A stretch of 64,000 nucleotides of DNA from Bubalus kerabau (Eukaryota; Chordata; Mammalia; Artiodactyla; Bovidae), in contig NC_073645.1 in assembly GCF_029407905.1 (NCBI RefSeq), forward strand, positions 50,977,001 through 51,041,000, written 5' to 3'. Numbering within the stretch: the stretch's first letter is position 1; each line of letters begins with the position of its first letter. Positions 52,301-64,000 of this stretch are shown piece by piece. The notes beneath the pieces were generated by a model. That model made no database searches and was not told the DNA's origin. It saw nothing but the letters and a program-made list of their open reading frames with translations. Both the position numbers and the translations under genes were made by a program.

Positions 52301-54984
52301 GCTTCTGACAACGGTGCCCACGTGACAGGGCCACCGCGGGATGGGCTGGGCTGGAGGGGACCCTGGAGATACAGGGCAGGACTGGCCGGCTGTGGGGAAG
52401 CCCTGTGGAGAGGAAGGCTGGTTCTGCTCAGACTGAATATTTTGGCCCCTCCGCCAGCCCCTGGCTCCTGGAAACTTCGCCTTCCCAAAGCTGATGGAGA
52501 AGTCGTCTCAGCGCCCAGACACGGTTGGCGATCTCTCTGCCCGGCGGCACCCCAGCCCCTAGCACGTGCTGTCAAGGTCACGCCCTAGCCCCGGCGGCCG
52601 GGTGGCCACATCCATGGATGGAACTTCACACTTTGCTTAAAAAGGAAAGAGCAAAGCTGCTTTACTTAAAACTTCATCTCTGTGCAGCCTCTGGGAGGGC
52701 CCACAGCGGCCACTCCAATTCAGATGCGCTAAACGGTCGGGGCCCCGGGGGGGAGGTCAGACGGCCTTCGGGCTGGTCACCATGTGTGCGGAACAGGCTG
52801 TACCGTGTCCTGCAGGAGGGGAGGCCACCCCCGAGGGGCCTGTGTGCACTGGCAGTGCTCTCACTGACGATTCTAGAAACATTCCTTTCTGTACATTAAA
52901 TGGGTGTGGCGAGAAGAAAATACAGCTCCTGTTTAGAAGCAAATGCCGCCTGCCTAGCTCCGGAGTTCTCGGGTTCAGCAGAATTCATCTGGGGGATAGA
53001 TTGTCATTTGGGGGGTAGAAAAAGAACTTTATTGGGCCTTTTGGTTGAGAGAGAGAGGCGACCAAGAAAGGGTGAAATGAAAATCACTCATCCGTCCTGC
53101 CCCCCGCAGGAGACAGCGGCTGGGGAGGGACCACAGCCAAGCACTTGGGAGGCAAGTGGCCTGGGGGAGGGGGAGAGGGGTCTCCCGCCAGGGCTGCTAA
53201 TGCAGGGAAGACGCAAAGTTCGGCGGCAGTGGAGCCTGCATCGGGGGCCCGGACAGGGAGACGTCCTGGGGAGGGGATGTCAGATGGGTTTTCAGGGCAG
53301 TGGGAGCCATGAGCCCAGACTCACCTGCACTCTGTCACCTCATACTGTGATGACTTACAACCTCTTTCCATTTCCTCCAAACTGTCAGTAAAGGGGCCCC
53401 TCACAAGCGTCCAGAGCTAGGAGAACACTGGGCAAGTGAAGGATGAGGGGCCAGCCAGAGAGGGCGAAAAACAGAGGGAGCAGGGCTGAGCCCAAGGATG
53501 CAGGATAACTAGGAGTCAGAGCAGCAAGGGACTGGAGCACCTTCACCCCCAAGTCCTTTGGGGCAAGGAGGAGTTAAACCTCCCAGAGTATATGTGGCAG
53601 GACAGCCAGCATTTTTACTGCAAATCCCAAACAACAGAAGAAGCCAGGGAGTTTGGAGACGCCCAGGGGACAGCTCAGCAGGTCACGTGAGTCACTAGCC
53701 AGCCTGCTGCGGTCTGACGCGTCCAGGACCAGAGGAAGTCGGTCGTGGCCTACGTCAGCCGTGTTGTGTGTAAATGTTTTGTGGGAAGTCCACTATGTGT
53801 GGGGATGGGGATGCTGTTGAAAACACTTTGGGACACGACAGACGTGAAGAATGTCTGGTTTCCCTACTTTTCTTTGCTTTGCCGCTGTCTCCACACTTTG
53901 GTGCTTCAAGCTCCTCTCCGATAGAGACCCGGTCCTCTGCCGACTGCAGGACCCGAATGTCACGGGGACAGCCGGTGACGTGGAGGAGGAATGATCTCCT
54001 GGTCAGCCCTGTGAATCAGCTGTGCTATTTATAGACAGACACTGCTTCTCCCGGCGAGAATGAGCCCGGATGGGGCTTGACCCACTTTCCAAAAGACTTG
54101 TTCACCTTCTCCCAGTTTACTGTAATAACAGAGAATCCAATTTCTGAAGCAGCCGGATGTTTAGGTCTTACAAGGAGGGACCCTCATTCACATCGCTGTG
54201 GTGGTACCTTTGTAGGATATGGAAGTTCATCCTCAGCATAAAAAAAAGCAAAAAGATGTTGGAACAAAGTGAACCTGAGATGCACGTCTGAGAAAATGGG
54301 ATCATCCAGGGAAAGTTTCGCGATGCTTCAGAGAGGTGCGTTTTCTGGTGGTGTTTGATGGACAGGCCATGGAGGGTCACCCACGCCTATTGGGCACCAG
54401 GACTGATCTGCCCAGAAGCTCTTCCTGTGCTCAAACCTGAGAGCCTGGGAAGACCCTGTCTGTCTGTCTCTACTTGATCCCTGGAGAAAAAGAACCTTCG
54501 AAATGTTCTAGGAAAATGACTGCACATTCTGCAAGTTCTCCAAGACTCCAAAATAGAGAATTACCTAGACCCATGAGAGCATTTGGCCAAAACCACATTA
54601 CCAGTCCTAAAAAGAAAATGTGAAATAAAACAGCCTAGTCAGTTGCAAGTAAATGAATCTATTCTTCTGAGATTCAATATTGATGACCGAGGGCCATCTG
54701 GACACAATATCAGAAAATAGAGCCAAAGGAGGACAGGGGGAAACACGACGTTCTCACAGGAGACGCTGGTAAATAAACAGAAGTCTCTCTCCATGGTTAG
54801 CTGTTCTGAGTATGACTCTCTCTTGGTCATTAGAGTCTCATTTCCATTAACTACAGTAAAAAGGGACAAAGGCAAAATCAGGATTGAATTTCCTAACCCC
54901 TTCTCTCTGCCTCACAAAAATAGTTATCTTACTTCTAAAATAATTTTGTTTGTTGTCATTTTTCACCCCTGAAAATAATCATTT
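52301..54984. other. unique sequence, GC-rich left half
   Basis: 52.3-53.4 kb is GC-rich with overlapping frames up to 163 residues on both strands and no domain. 54.1-54.98 kb is AT-richer. No repeat recognised, no exon supported. Confidence 0.4.
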
Positions 54985-57095
54985 TTCAATAAAAATAAAG
55001 AGTAAAACCTGTACTTCCAGGGAACTATGGCAGGCTGAACACACTTGTTTATCTCCATCTCTTCCTGAAATACCGCTAAAATGACGGTAATGGAATTATA
55101 AAAAGTCATGAACTCATAAGGACAAAGAAAACAGGATAGGGGATGACAGCCAACAAGGAAAGATACCAAGTTCTGGGTGATGGAAAGCGGGCAGATGAGT
55201 GTAAAGGCTGAGAATAGAACAAACAGCTGAAACCTGCGGACTTAATAAGAACTAAGTCCATTTATGCTGCAGAACTCCAGAAAGGCCCAGATTTGAAGGC
55301 ACCTGGTACTTCCAGGCATCAGTACATATAATGACTTGAAAAACAGAAGTGCTTGGAAGGCTTCCTAAAGAGCCCTGAGACCCCAGGGTCCCTTCCCCCA
55401 GCCCAGACGGCCTGGAGACTGCCCCTCTTCCACCTTGGCAGCAGAGAGGCAGAGGCTGCCTTCTGCATGGGCTGACCCCTAGATGGTCTGGACCTGGGGA
55501 CACCAGGCCATGTGAAGGTGAAGGCATGGCGCCATACTGAAAGCAGGAAAGGGAGAGTGTGTGCTGAGCGCTGTGATGTCCCATTTCCTTCTCCTCCAGG
55601 GCCCTAAACTTGACAGCCTCCAGGTAGGACCTGCAGGGATTTTTATCTAAAGAAACTGGCCCATTCAAAGGAAGAGACTCTGATGCTGAACTCTCTGCCC
55701 CACCCCTATGGCATGGCCAGTCTTTACTTGAATACCAGATGTCAAAACCACCAGTTCAGAAGCCCCACTCATGGACAGCATTTCCAGAAACCTCTGCGGT
55801 GCCTCAAGACAGACAGCCAAGAGTCCTCACATATTAGAAGAAAGCCACTAACTTGAGTCGGAATAAGTAAACAGTGAGACCACGCACAGAAAACAGAGAG
55901 TGAAGTGAGCAGAGTGAAATGCAAATGAATACGCAATTAATATTCTCAGAGGTGAGAGGTTAGTTTGGCATTCCTGAAACAAGAATACAGAATTAATTTT
56001 TTTAAAAGGAGGATTCAGAAAACAATTTTTTAAAAAGTCCTTGAAACTAAAAATACAGTTTTTAAAAAATTTTAATGCAATAGAAGGTTTAGGAGATGAA
56101 ATTGAGGAAATGTCCAAGAAACACACGTTAAAAAGAGAGAAAATAGTAAAGAAAAGATAAAAAGTTTAGGAAGATTAATCCAGGAGGTCTAATATTTAAA
56201 CAATAGGAGTGCCACAAGGAAAAAGCAAAGCAGATGAAGGGAGATGATTGAAAGCATTGTTTTTTTTAGAAAAATGTCCTTAGACCTGAAGGCCATTGGT
56301 CACTAGATCGAAGTCCACCAAATGCACAGTCCCATGAACACAAATAATCCTTCACTAAGGTGTATCACCATGAAATTTTTAAGAGACCAGGAATAAAGCG
56401 AAGAATCTAAAATGTTCTTGCAAAGATGAGGAAGAAATAGGCCACATACAAAAGAAGGAGGACAAGAAGAAGGAGAAGATAGAGGAGGAGGAGAGGAAGA
56501 AGAAGGAGGAAAAGAAGGATTTTTATTATTATTAGGGTTCTTAACAGCAACGTTAGAAGCTAGGTAACAAGGGAAAACTGCCTTCAGAAGCTTGAGATAA
56601 GATTACTTACAACCTGGAATTCTATACACAGCCAAGTGATTAGTTCTGGGTCAGGGCAGACTCAACAGTTTCACTTAGGCAAGAAGGAATCTACTCACAT
56701 AGAGCTTTTCCCTGGATGTTACTGGGCAACTCAAGTAAGAGAGGAGAGGACTCTAGCACGGCTGCCTACAGTTTAAAAAAGTGAAACTTCTTTATGCGTG
56801 TTACTGCATTAATGAAAGTTTGATACCCCTTGCAAAGATCTGGCATATGAAACAAAGAATCAAATAAGATTACACAAGTGTTTTTTTTTTCTTTTCTAAT
56901 GAGATAACCAGTAACTTCAGAAAAAAGCAAAAAGGATTACAACAAAATTAACATATCAAAGTAAAGGGCTCTGGACATTTACAAAGTCAAAACAATATAA
57001 AACTGAATACTATTTTAATCCACCCCCACTTCCCACCCAAACAACCTTCATGTACTTTTCATCAAGAGAGGGCCTACTCTTCTATTAAGTAAAAG
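54985..57095 (+). mobile_element. HAL1/L1-like LINE fossil
   Basis: Collinear landmarks in the plus direction: GAACTATGGCAGGCTGAACA (about 55022), AGAAAACAGAGAGTGAAGTG (about 55888), GATTGAAAGCATTG...ATGTCCTTAGACCTGAAGG (about 56247-56292), GTATCACCATGAAATTTTTA, TTCTTAACAGCAACGTTAGA, AGCTAGGTAACAAGGGAAAA and CTGGAATTCTATACACAGCC (about 56614). These follow a HAL1-type ORF1-bearing old LINE; assignment to HAL1 rather than another L1 relative is from memory. Stops are frequent, no frame survives. Confidence 0.55.
56440..56518 (+). repeat. purine-only GAA/GGA tract
   Basis: Apart from a few C and T bases, 56450-56518 is A/G on the plus strand (AGAAGGAGGA-type words). It sits inside the HAL1-like fossil and is followed by T-rich TTTTTATTATTATTA. 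Confidence 0.9.
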
Positions 57096-57524
57096 AGGAA
57101 AGATAAATTCTAGAAAATCAACTATTTGACAAGCAACTTTTTCTCAAGGGAAGCACAGATTTCCTTTTAACAAGACCCTGGATTTTGAGGGTTGGACTGA
57201 GACACTGTGAGTATGTCTCCTTGGATATCAGAGCTCTTGGAGTTGAGGTTCGGATTTCCGTTATGGCTCGATTTGCTTTCAGTTGTGGGTTTCTTGCCTT
57301 GTCACTGCAAACGGACATTTAGGCCAGCTTAGCCGGCTTGTCTCGATAAGCAAGCTGTGTGCAGTGCCATCGTCCTCTCTCACTAGGATATGGGTCTGGC
57401 TGCTTTTTGAGGAAGAAAGTAACCGCCCCAGCTGGGTGGTACAGGGTTAAGGCGGGGGCTTCAGGGCTGGGACCCAGGCTCCGTCTCTCTGGTGGCTCTG
57501 CCATCTTTAGACGTAATACTGGGG
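57096..57524. other. unique sequence
   Basis: No element recognised. Confidence 0.35.
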
Positions 57525-57633
57525 AGCAGCGAAGTGTGCACACTCTGGAGCCAGGCTGCCTGCAATAAAATTCCAAATCTGTCATTTACCGGTTGTGTCA
57601 TTTCTCTGTCCCTCAGTTTGCTGATGTCTCATA

Positions 57634-57830
57634 GGCGGCGCTAGTGGTAAAGAATCTGCCTGCCTGTGCAGCAGATACAAGAGACCCAGGTTCAGTCCCT
57701 GGGTCGGGAAGATCCCCTGGAGGAGAGCGTGACAACCCACTCCAGTATTCTTGCCTGAAGAATCCCAAGGACAGAGGAGCCTGGCGGCTACAGTCCATGG
57801 GGTTGCAGAGAATCAGACACGACTGAGCAC
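57634..57830 (+). mobile_element. Bov-tA SINE inside MIR
   Basis: Head degenerate (GGCGGCGCTAGTGGTAAAGA), then GTCGGGAAGATCCCCTGGAG and AATCAGACACGACTGAGCAC. Confidence 0.92.
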
Positions 57831-57857
57831 TTGTCACCTCTGTGGAAATAGTGGTTG

Positions 57858-58070
57858 TGCCTGGTGGGCTGCAGTCCATGGGGTCGCGAGGAGTCGGACA
57901 CGACTGAGCGACTTCTCTTTCACTTTTCACTCTCATGCATTGGAGAAGGAAATGGCAACCCACTCCAGTGTTCTTGCCTGGAGGATCCCAGGGACGGGGC
58001 AGCCTTGTGGGCTGCTGTCCATGGGGTCGCACAGAGTCGGACACGACTGGAGCGACTTAGCAGCAGCAGC
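57858..58070 (+). mobile_element. Bov-A2 SINE, first monomer truncated
   Basis: Begins in the first monomer (CCTGGTGGGCTGCAGTCCAT), linker TCTCTTTCACTTTTCACTCT, full second monomer, short CAG tail (58060-58070). Same orientation as the Bov-tA 28 bp to the left. Confidence 0.93.
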
Positions 58071-58145
58071 TGCTCTCTCAGGTCACTGTAAGATAATAGG
58101 TGTGAAAAACCTTGAACACTGCCTGACGTAATAACTGCTTTTAAG

Positions 58146-59180
58146 TGGCAATGAGCACCACTGGCCCAGAGGTTTCCCCTCTCCCACTGATCAAGACGCC
58201 TACTTAACCTAAACACTTTGTAGGCCACATGGAGGGCTCTCCTTATATTCACAGCCAGAAATGTGCCCTCATCCCATTGCCTGAAGCTGAATCCTGTGGC
58301 CTCAACCAGTTCCAAGGTCACAGGAAGATGCGGTCTTCATTCTAGGCACTCAAGAGTCCCCTGAAAAGGTCATCACCAGCACAGCTGACACTATTGAAGG
58401 ATGGCTGGCAGTCTTTGCCACTACACCCAAGTTAGACATGTGATGCCAAGTTCTACATTTATACAGCAAATCCAAAGATAAAAATATCAAAGCATTGATC
58501 TGCCAATGCCTTCATAACGTGTTTTACATACTGCTTGTTTTGCCCTGATTTTCCCTCAATTCAGAGATTAGTTCTCTTCAACCACATTTGAAACAGGAGA
58601 GGCGACAGCTCCATGGGAGCATGTAGGAGACGCCACCTACACGCGTCTTCCTTAGCTTTATCGCAGTAAGTACATTTTTTTTAAAGGTAGACATTAGACT
58701 CTAGGAGACAAGCAACTCTAGTTCTATCAGTGCAACTGTGGGATATTAGAACTACCAAAGCAAAAATCCCATACAGAAACCTTGTACACTCACTCACCAT
58801 GACTGACTCTTCTGTCCTGTGGAATTCAAAGTTATAAGAACAGTTTTCTTTAAAGCAATATAGAAACTTTTTTTTTTTTTTTTGCAAACAGCTAAATAAA
58901 GGCTGGCAAAAACAATAGGTTCATTTTTTACTGCAGATCTTCAAATTACAGGAAACTTGTCTCTTGGCCAATTTGGGCTGGCTTGGAGCCAAAATAGATG
59001 TCTCCAATCTCATCCTCACCCTTATACTTATTGTGGGCAAGATAAAAACCCTTAATTTTAAAAACTCAAGCCAAGCATTGGGTAAGAGACAGTGTGGCTC
59101 CCTAAACCACACTGGTCATGGGAAAAAAATCATATTACTTTACACTCGTTCATTTTTTCAGGCTCTAGAAATCAAATACT
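58146..59180. other. unique sequence
   Basis: T runs near 58675 and 58868-58882. No element or exon supported. Confidence 0.35.
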
Positions 59181-60240
59181 GAGAGCATGAAACTTTTTTT
59201 TAAAGTCTCAAATATTTTGATAGTCTATTATAAATCAAGTTTTAATAACGAGAGGTACATATGAGAACAATCAATAAATGTGAAAAGACTCACTGGTTAC
59301 ATATTTCTGAGCAATGGCTTTCTCTAGGTGGGTTGGTTAAGAAAATCAGCAGGCATCTTTCCATTTCAAAGCACAAAAGACATCGCTTCTGTTTTTAGCC
59401 ATGTCACCCTCCCCCTTTTTTAATTAACAAGATTTGAGATCATTTGGCAAATTATAACCATAAAAGTGAATATTGTGATTGGATGATGTTTTATCACTTG
59501 AAAAATAAATCTCACTGCTTCTCTCCCTGTGTACTTCATAAATGTTGTTTCCTCTTCATATTTATCTTGTTTTCAAAATCCATTATGCCATTGTCATTTC
59601 ATTGAAATAAAAAAACCATCTTAATTACACAGGGATGGATTATAAATCTAGTTACCCCTGTCTATATATGTTCTTTTCTTTATAATGACTGCAGCTATAG
59701 GTCTAGTTCTGCACACAGAAGATCAAAATGGATTTTACTGAGTTAAAATTAAGACTTGCCAAATTGTACACCCTGATAGACAAAACAAAGCAATATGCAC
59801 GTGTCTAGTTAACAGTAAAAATGTGATCTTGGGCTGACGAAAGACTGCAGAACTTGTTAAGTCAAAGGCTTTGGAGGAGGCAATGGAAGCATCACTTCCT
59901 CCCCAACCAGGTTAAATTTAGCAGGTACAGATCATACTTCCAACAGGAATTAGAAAACGCTGCAGTTGATGATGTTACAGGGAGAGTTGCTCTTGCAGCC
60001 TAACTTGCCATGAACAGCCTTTTGTAAGACCCGAGTCCGCTGCATATCCTGGGAATTCACCACAAGGAGACACCCCCTCCTAAGTATTAAACACCCTCTA
60101 AATGGAAAAAAAAAATGGCTGTATGCCTGAGCACTGAGATTTGATTCACTTAGTATGAACTTTCATCACTTATTAAAGTGGTTTTAATTTTACTTGTGTG
60201 ATGTTTGTGCATTTCTGGAGAAATAAATACCCAGAATTTT
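59181..60240. promoter_or_regulatory. AT-rich unique block, candidate regulatory DNA
   Basis: No repeat recognised. TTTTTTAATTAACAAGATTT (about 59417) and CATCTTAATTACACAGGGAT (about 59618) contain paired homeodomain cores. Lower confidence than the 44-46 kb block. Confidence 0.28.
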
Positions 60241-61439
60241 TTTTTTTTTTTTAGCTGAGGGTGCACAATATGCTCCTTATTCCAAATGCAAGCTGCATGG
60301 CGCTTTGCTTACGAAATGAAGATTCCCATTTTTTAAAGGCTGATTGCAAAAGAAAAAAAGCCCCTGATGGTAAGTTGTACTTTAATGCACAGCGGGGACA
60401 GATGTGTACTCAGGACGGCCTGCGGCAGGCGCTGGGCTCGGAGCGGATGGGCAGGGAGGCTCCAGGTGTGGGCCCTCGACCCAGGGGGCCACAGTCCAGG
60501 GGGAGGCAGGTGAGGACTCCAGTAACTGTGATCTGATGAGATCGAGAGCTATGGAGCTGAGGGACGGCACTGGGGTTGATTCAGACCCCCGGGAAGCCTG
60601 AAGGCTGGGCGCTCCCTGCGTGGGTAACTTCCCAGCCACACACAGAGGGCCTGGCTCAGTGCCCAGGACCTCCACCTGCTACCTGGTGGAGCGGGGCAAG
60701 GGCAGGGATGCTGCTGCTGGGGAATGGCTCCAGAAGGGGCCCTTGTCCCATAGGTGGAGTGGAGCCAATCCAGAGAAAGCCAGCCCAGCCGCCCCTCGGG
60801 CCCGGGTCCCCAGCGTGTGTCACTGGGACACGCAGGAGCTGGCAAGCAGAGGAGGAGCTGGCCCTGGGGTCCCTGGTGCTGGATCCACACCCCGCCCCTC
60901 CCACCAGGGGCCCCAGGACTTTCAGGTGAGACCACTGCCCAGCAAAAGCCCAATGAGGGGAGCCTGCCACCTGCTCCAGAGACATTGACAGACCTCACTT
61001 GGTGCCAGGCTCAGGGCAGACAGCAGGGGCCCTGAGATGGGGCAGCCAGTCAGGTGGGGGACCATGGAACAGAGATCTCTGGGGAGGTTCTAAACACCTC
61101 CCCTTCATCCCGCCCTCCTCTTCCTCCCTGGGTGACCATGAATGTCACCATGTTATCTATTGACGATTATAATCCTACCAAGTCAGGACAGAGGGGCGCC
61201 ACTCCTCAGCTCACAGCCGTGAAGTTTACCAACTCTCTGTGTCCAGGGGATAAATTACCATTGCTGATGTCTTGTTCATGTACTCAGGGCATTTTTCCTC
61301 AAGATAACTGCTCTTTTTCCTTTCAATCATCCAGCCAAAGAATTTTTTTGTTAAACCAGCTTGATTTTCTAGAGCATGCCAAATATTTTGGGATCTGAAG
61401 AGTAGGTTAGAAGCCATTATTAATGATTAGGTAGAAAGG
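60241..61439. other. unique GC-rich sequence after a T-run
   Basis: T14-type run near 60239-60252. 60.4-61.0 kb is GC-rich and open on both strands in several frames (up to 149 residues), which signals composition. No domain seen. Confidence 0.4.
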
Positions 61440-62140
61440 ATATTTTTGAGCCCTTAAGGGAAGCCCAATTTCACCTCCTTTGTAATCCCACAGGGTGACC
61501 GCGTGTGTACTCTCTGTGGGTTGCCCTCAATGAGAAATGGGCCCCCCAATGGTTTATTTAAAAGTGTATTGTTGAAGATAATGGTTTCAGATTAATTTTT
61601 AGGCTCCGTGATCACTGCTGTTGTTCTGTGGACTAATTGTGTCTACCTTGGGTTCGCTAATGCGGGCCAATCAAGTTCATCACATGAGACAATATTTCTA
61701 GGGGTTGTTTTCCTAGGTTTTCCCCCCACAATGGTACCAGTGGGTATTGAGTAACAGTATAGAAAAGGAATGATTAATTCAAAGTTCAGGTGCAAGACAG
61801 GGTCAGAAAAGAAACGTTCCTGGATAGAGTGAGCATTTCAAGATGAATTTGTGGCTCGAAACATCATTTTATGATGCATTTTCTATTTTGTTGTCAGGGG
61901 AAGTCTGAAGGCGGACACACTAGTGATCCGGCATTTTGGTGCCATGCTCCATGATGGGCTTTTCATAAAAATTAGCTGACATTGTCGTGAGCACACAAGG
62001 AAATTTATAGCTTTCATACTGGACTGCCATTCCCAGAGCAGTTTCCAATCACTTGGGCTTTTTATTAAGTTTATTGTTCTTTTATTGTTCAGTGGAGTGT
62101 AAGCAGTGAGATTACAAATAAATGTAAGTTCCACTGGATA
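61440..62140. promoter_or_regulatory. unique block, candidate regulatory DNA
   Basis: About 0.7 kb with no recognised repeat. GTTCGCTAATGCGGGCCAAT (about 61652) and TCAGATTAATTTTTAGGCTC (about 61588) give an AT-rich, motif-dense texture. Confidence 0.3.
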
Positions 62141-62414
62141 TGAAGGTGAGCCTGTAGAATTAGGAGAGGTGCGAGCGAAGGAAGGCAAACATTAGTTTGA
62201 ATCACCGGTGATATGAAACACCAGCAGTGGACTTTCCTGTCACCTGCTTATATACAGGAGTTGGAGAATTGACATTCCACTCACATTAAAGTTTCCCCAG
62301 AAAAGCCTCCAAAAAGAGGTCGTCGTGCTGAGACTCAGGACTGCCCTTCAGTTTGTAATGTGAAGGAAGTGCATCATTTTTGTCCCTCTTCCAAGTTCTT
62401 TTTCGGTTTGTTGT

Positions 62415-62815
62415 TGCTGTTTTTCTTTTTTAAATTTTCTTTTCTTTTTAACTGGAAGATGATTACTTTACAAAGTCGTGTTTGTCTCTGCCGTCCATCA
62501 ACATGAATCAGCCATAGGTGTACATGTCCCCTCCCCGTTGAGCCTCCCGCCGTCCTCCCCCCCGCACCCCTCTAGGTGCTCGCAGAGCACTGACTTGGGG
62601 CTCCCCGTGCCACACAGCGAACTCCCGCCAGCTATGTACCTTACATACGGTAACGCGTGTGCTTCAGCGCTGCTCGCTCAAGTCACCCCACCTTCGCGCT
62701 CCCACTGTGTCCACAAGTCTGTTATCTGGGTCTGCATCTCCACTGCTGCCCTGCAGATAGGTTCATCAGCACCATCTTTCTAGATTCCGTACGTATGTGT
62801 TTTTTCTTCTTGCTT
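62415..62815 (-). mobile_element. ruminant L1 3' UTR
   Basis: TTACTTTACAAAGTCGTGTT, AACATGAATCAGCCATAGGT, CCCCTCTAGGTGCTCGCAGA, GCCAGCTATGTACCTTACAT, CTGCCCTGCAGATAGGTTCA and TTTCTAGATTCCGTACGTAT are the reverse of a ruminant L1 3' UTR in order. Confidence 0.82.
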
Positions 62816-63548
62816 CCTCACCTGGCAGGTATGCCATGCTGCATCATGAATATTCCCTGCCAAAGCCTGGTGAGGACCACCTTGGAAAGTTTGAGTAACG
62901 AGCTTCCTTCTCTCTTCTAGAACCAACGTGACCAAGGGGAGAAGAACCGACTTTTTCTACTACTTGAATTTAGTACCATAAGCACTGGACCACTAAATTT
63001 ATCATTCTGTTTTTATTGATTTTTCCCCAAAGAGATGGTCCTCTGCATCACTAAAGTTTTAAAGCTTTTTTTTTTTTTTCAGGAGTTGACTGAAAGTTGT
63101 TATTTGGGGCTTGTTAAGATGAGAAGAGTGGTGATTTGAAAGGAGGGGGAACTGTGCGTCTCTAAGGTCCTTCTCGAATCGTGGCCAGGCAGGAGTCAGC
63201 CATGTTAAGAAGATGACCTTTTACTTTTAGCGGACACCTCTGTGCAGACACTGGGGCAGCCAACTGAGGAGGGGGATGGACCAGACAAGCTCCAGCTGCA
63301 GAGGGCCAGACTCGGGCCCAGCAGGGCCGCCTGCAAACGCAGCGTCCTGCTCCTACGCCACCACACTCACCCCGTGGCCCTGAGATAGTCCACAGCGAAG
63401 AAGGACTGGAACAATCCAGAGAAAGCAGGGCCCTCACCACGTGTCAGAAGTCCACGGACTTAGATTATCTTCCCAAATAAAGCTTTCTTTAAACCTGCGT
63501 GTTTGACTTGGAGTAAAAATTAACATTCAATTTATTAAAGAATAAATC
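62816..63548. other. unique sequence
   Basis: T14-type run near 63067-63080. No element or exon supported. Confidence 0.35.
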
Positions 63549-63558
63549 TATTCTTGAG

Positions 63559-63778
63559 GTATGGGCTCAGGCAGTGAAGAATCTGTCTGCAATGCAGGAG
63601 ACTCAGGTTCAATCCCTGGGTTGGGAAGATCCCCTGGAGAAGGGATGGAGAAGGGATTGGCTACCCAATCCAGTATTCTTGCCTGGAAAATTCTATGGAC
63701 AGAAGAGCCTGGTGGGCTACAGTCCATGGGGTCGCAAAGAGTCAGACACGACTGATTAACACGTCTACTCTCACTTCA
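63559..63778 (+). mobile_element. Bov-tA SINE with 10-bp target-site duplication
   Basis: GGGCTCAGGCAGTGAAGAAT head (shortened), GGTTGGGAAGATCCCCTGGA, then GTCAGACACGACTGATTAAC. A perfect TATTCTTGAG flanks it at 63549-63558 and 63779-63788. An 11-bp internal tandem duplication lies at 63635-63656. Confidence 0.95.
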
Positions 63779-63788
63779 TATTCTTGAG

Positions 63789-64000
63789 ATATATACTACC
63801 AAACACCAACGAGGACTTGATTGGGAAGAGCTAAGTGGACACCTAGCTAGGGTGCACAGCGCCCTATCAACATGGCCCCATGAGCAAGAGGATCTGCGCT
63901 ATAGATGAGACAGGGCAGCCCTTTTTCCAGCTGTGGGGCCTGAAGCGGGGATGAGACCTGGACCAGAGCAGGACAGCCTGTCCTCCCAGGCCCCAGCCCT
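63789..64000. other. unique sequence to window end
   Basis: No element recognised in the last 212 bases. Confidence 0.35.

Larger units (their letters stand above)
57525..58145 (+). mobile_element. MIR SINE split by two ruminant SINEs
   Basis: Left part 57525-57633: CTCTGGAGCCAGGCTGCCTG, TGTCATTTACCGGTTGTGTC, CTGTCCCTCAGTTTGCTGAT. Right part 58075-58145: ACTGTAAGATAATAGGTGTG, then CTTGAACACTGCCTGACGTA, the MIR 3' portion. Bov-tA and Bov-A2 occupy the middle. Confidence 0.68.

Noticed and set aside
1..64000. A new multi-gene or defence-like system
   Set aside because: I looked for clustered related genes, conserved operon-like spacing, unusual RNAs or arrays and found only repeats and unique non-coding DNA.

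Overview
The window is non-coding DNA of a ruminant, most likely a bovid. The evidence is its repeats: BovB (RTE) LINE 3' ends, Bov-A2 and Bov-tA SINEs, CHR-type tRNA SINEs and ruminant L1 3' ends, laid over older mammal-wide repeats (MIR, L2, L1M, HAL1-like, a MaLR LTR, a hAT-like fossil). I found no convincing protein-coding gene, rRNA, tRNA, snRNA or CRISPR array. Nearly all long open frames are translations of SINE or BovB sequence, of antisense repeat, or of GC-rich DNA.

Layout. 0-16.4 kb is repeat-dense: seven BovB or Bov-A pieces, several L1 3' ends holding younger insertions, a CpG-rich block at 6.6-7.1 kb beside a G-run, and a tandem pair of CTCF-like motifs at 8.12-8.15 kb lying between two inverted BovB copies. 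16.4-20.5 kb is mostly unique, with an AT-rich block (17.9-19.0 kb) carrying two close octamer motifs. 20.6-21.2 kb is an inverted Bov-A2/Bov-tA pair with a CA tail. 21.2-28.5 kb has no ruminant SINE and holds AT-rich unique blocks that look like regulatory DNA, an L2, and an inverted CA/TG microsatellite pair. 28.5-37.4 kb mixes Bov-tA, MIR, a 132-bp imperfect palindrome, GC-rich unique DNA and a heavily nested L1/BovB/CHR complex. 37.4-47.3 kb again has no ruminant SINE; it contains a MIR, a MaLR LTR and a unique block at 44.4-46.2 kb. 47.1-49.3 kb holds a degenerate 20-bp minisatellite split by a Bov-A2, followed by three SINEs. 49.3-57.1 kb is unique DNA and a long HAL1-like fossil. 57.5-58.1 kb is one MIR broken by two SINEs. 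58.1-64 kb is mostly unique, with a ruminant L1 end and a terminal Bov-tA.

Interpretation. The alternation of SINE-rich segments with SINE-poor, AT-rich unique blocks containing POU-octamer, E-box and homeodomain cores resembles a regulatory landscape or gene desert around a developmental gene. That is inference: neither conservation nor a neighbouring gene can be seen here. The best candidates for follow-up are the CpG-rich block, the CTCF-like pair, the palindrome at 30.4 kb, the octamer-bearing blocks and the split minisatellite. Nothing seen amounts to a new multi-gene system. Repeat boundaries were set by eye from remembered family features and may be off by tens of bases.
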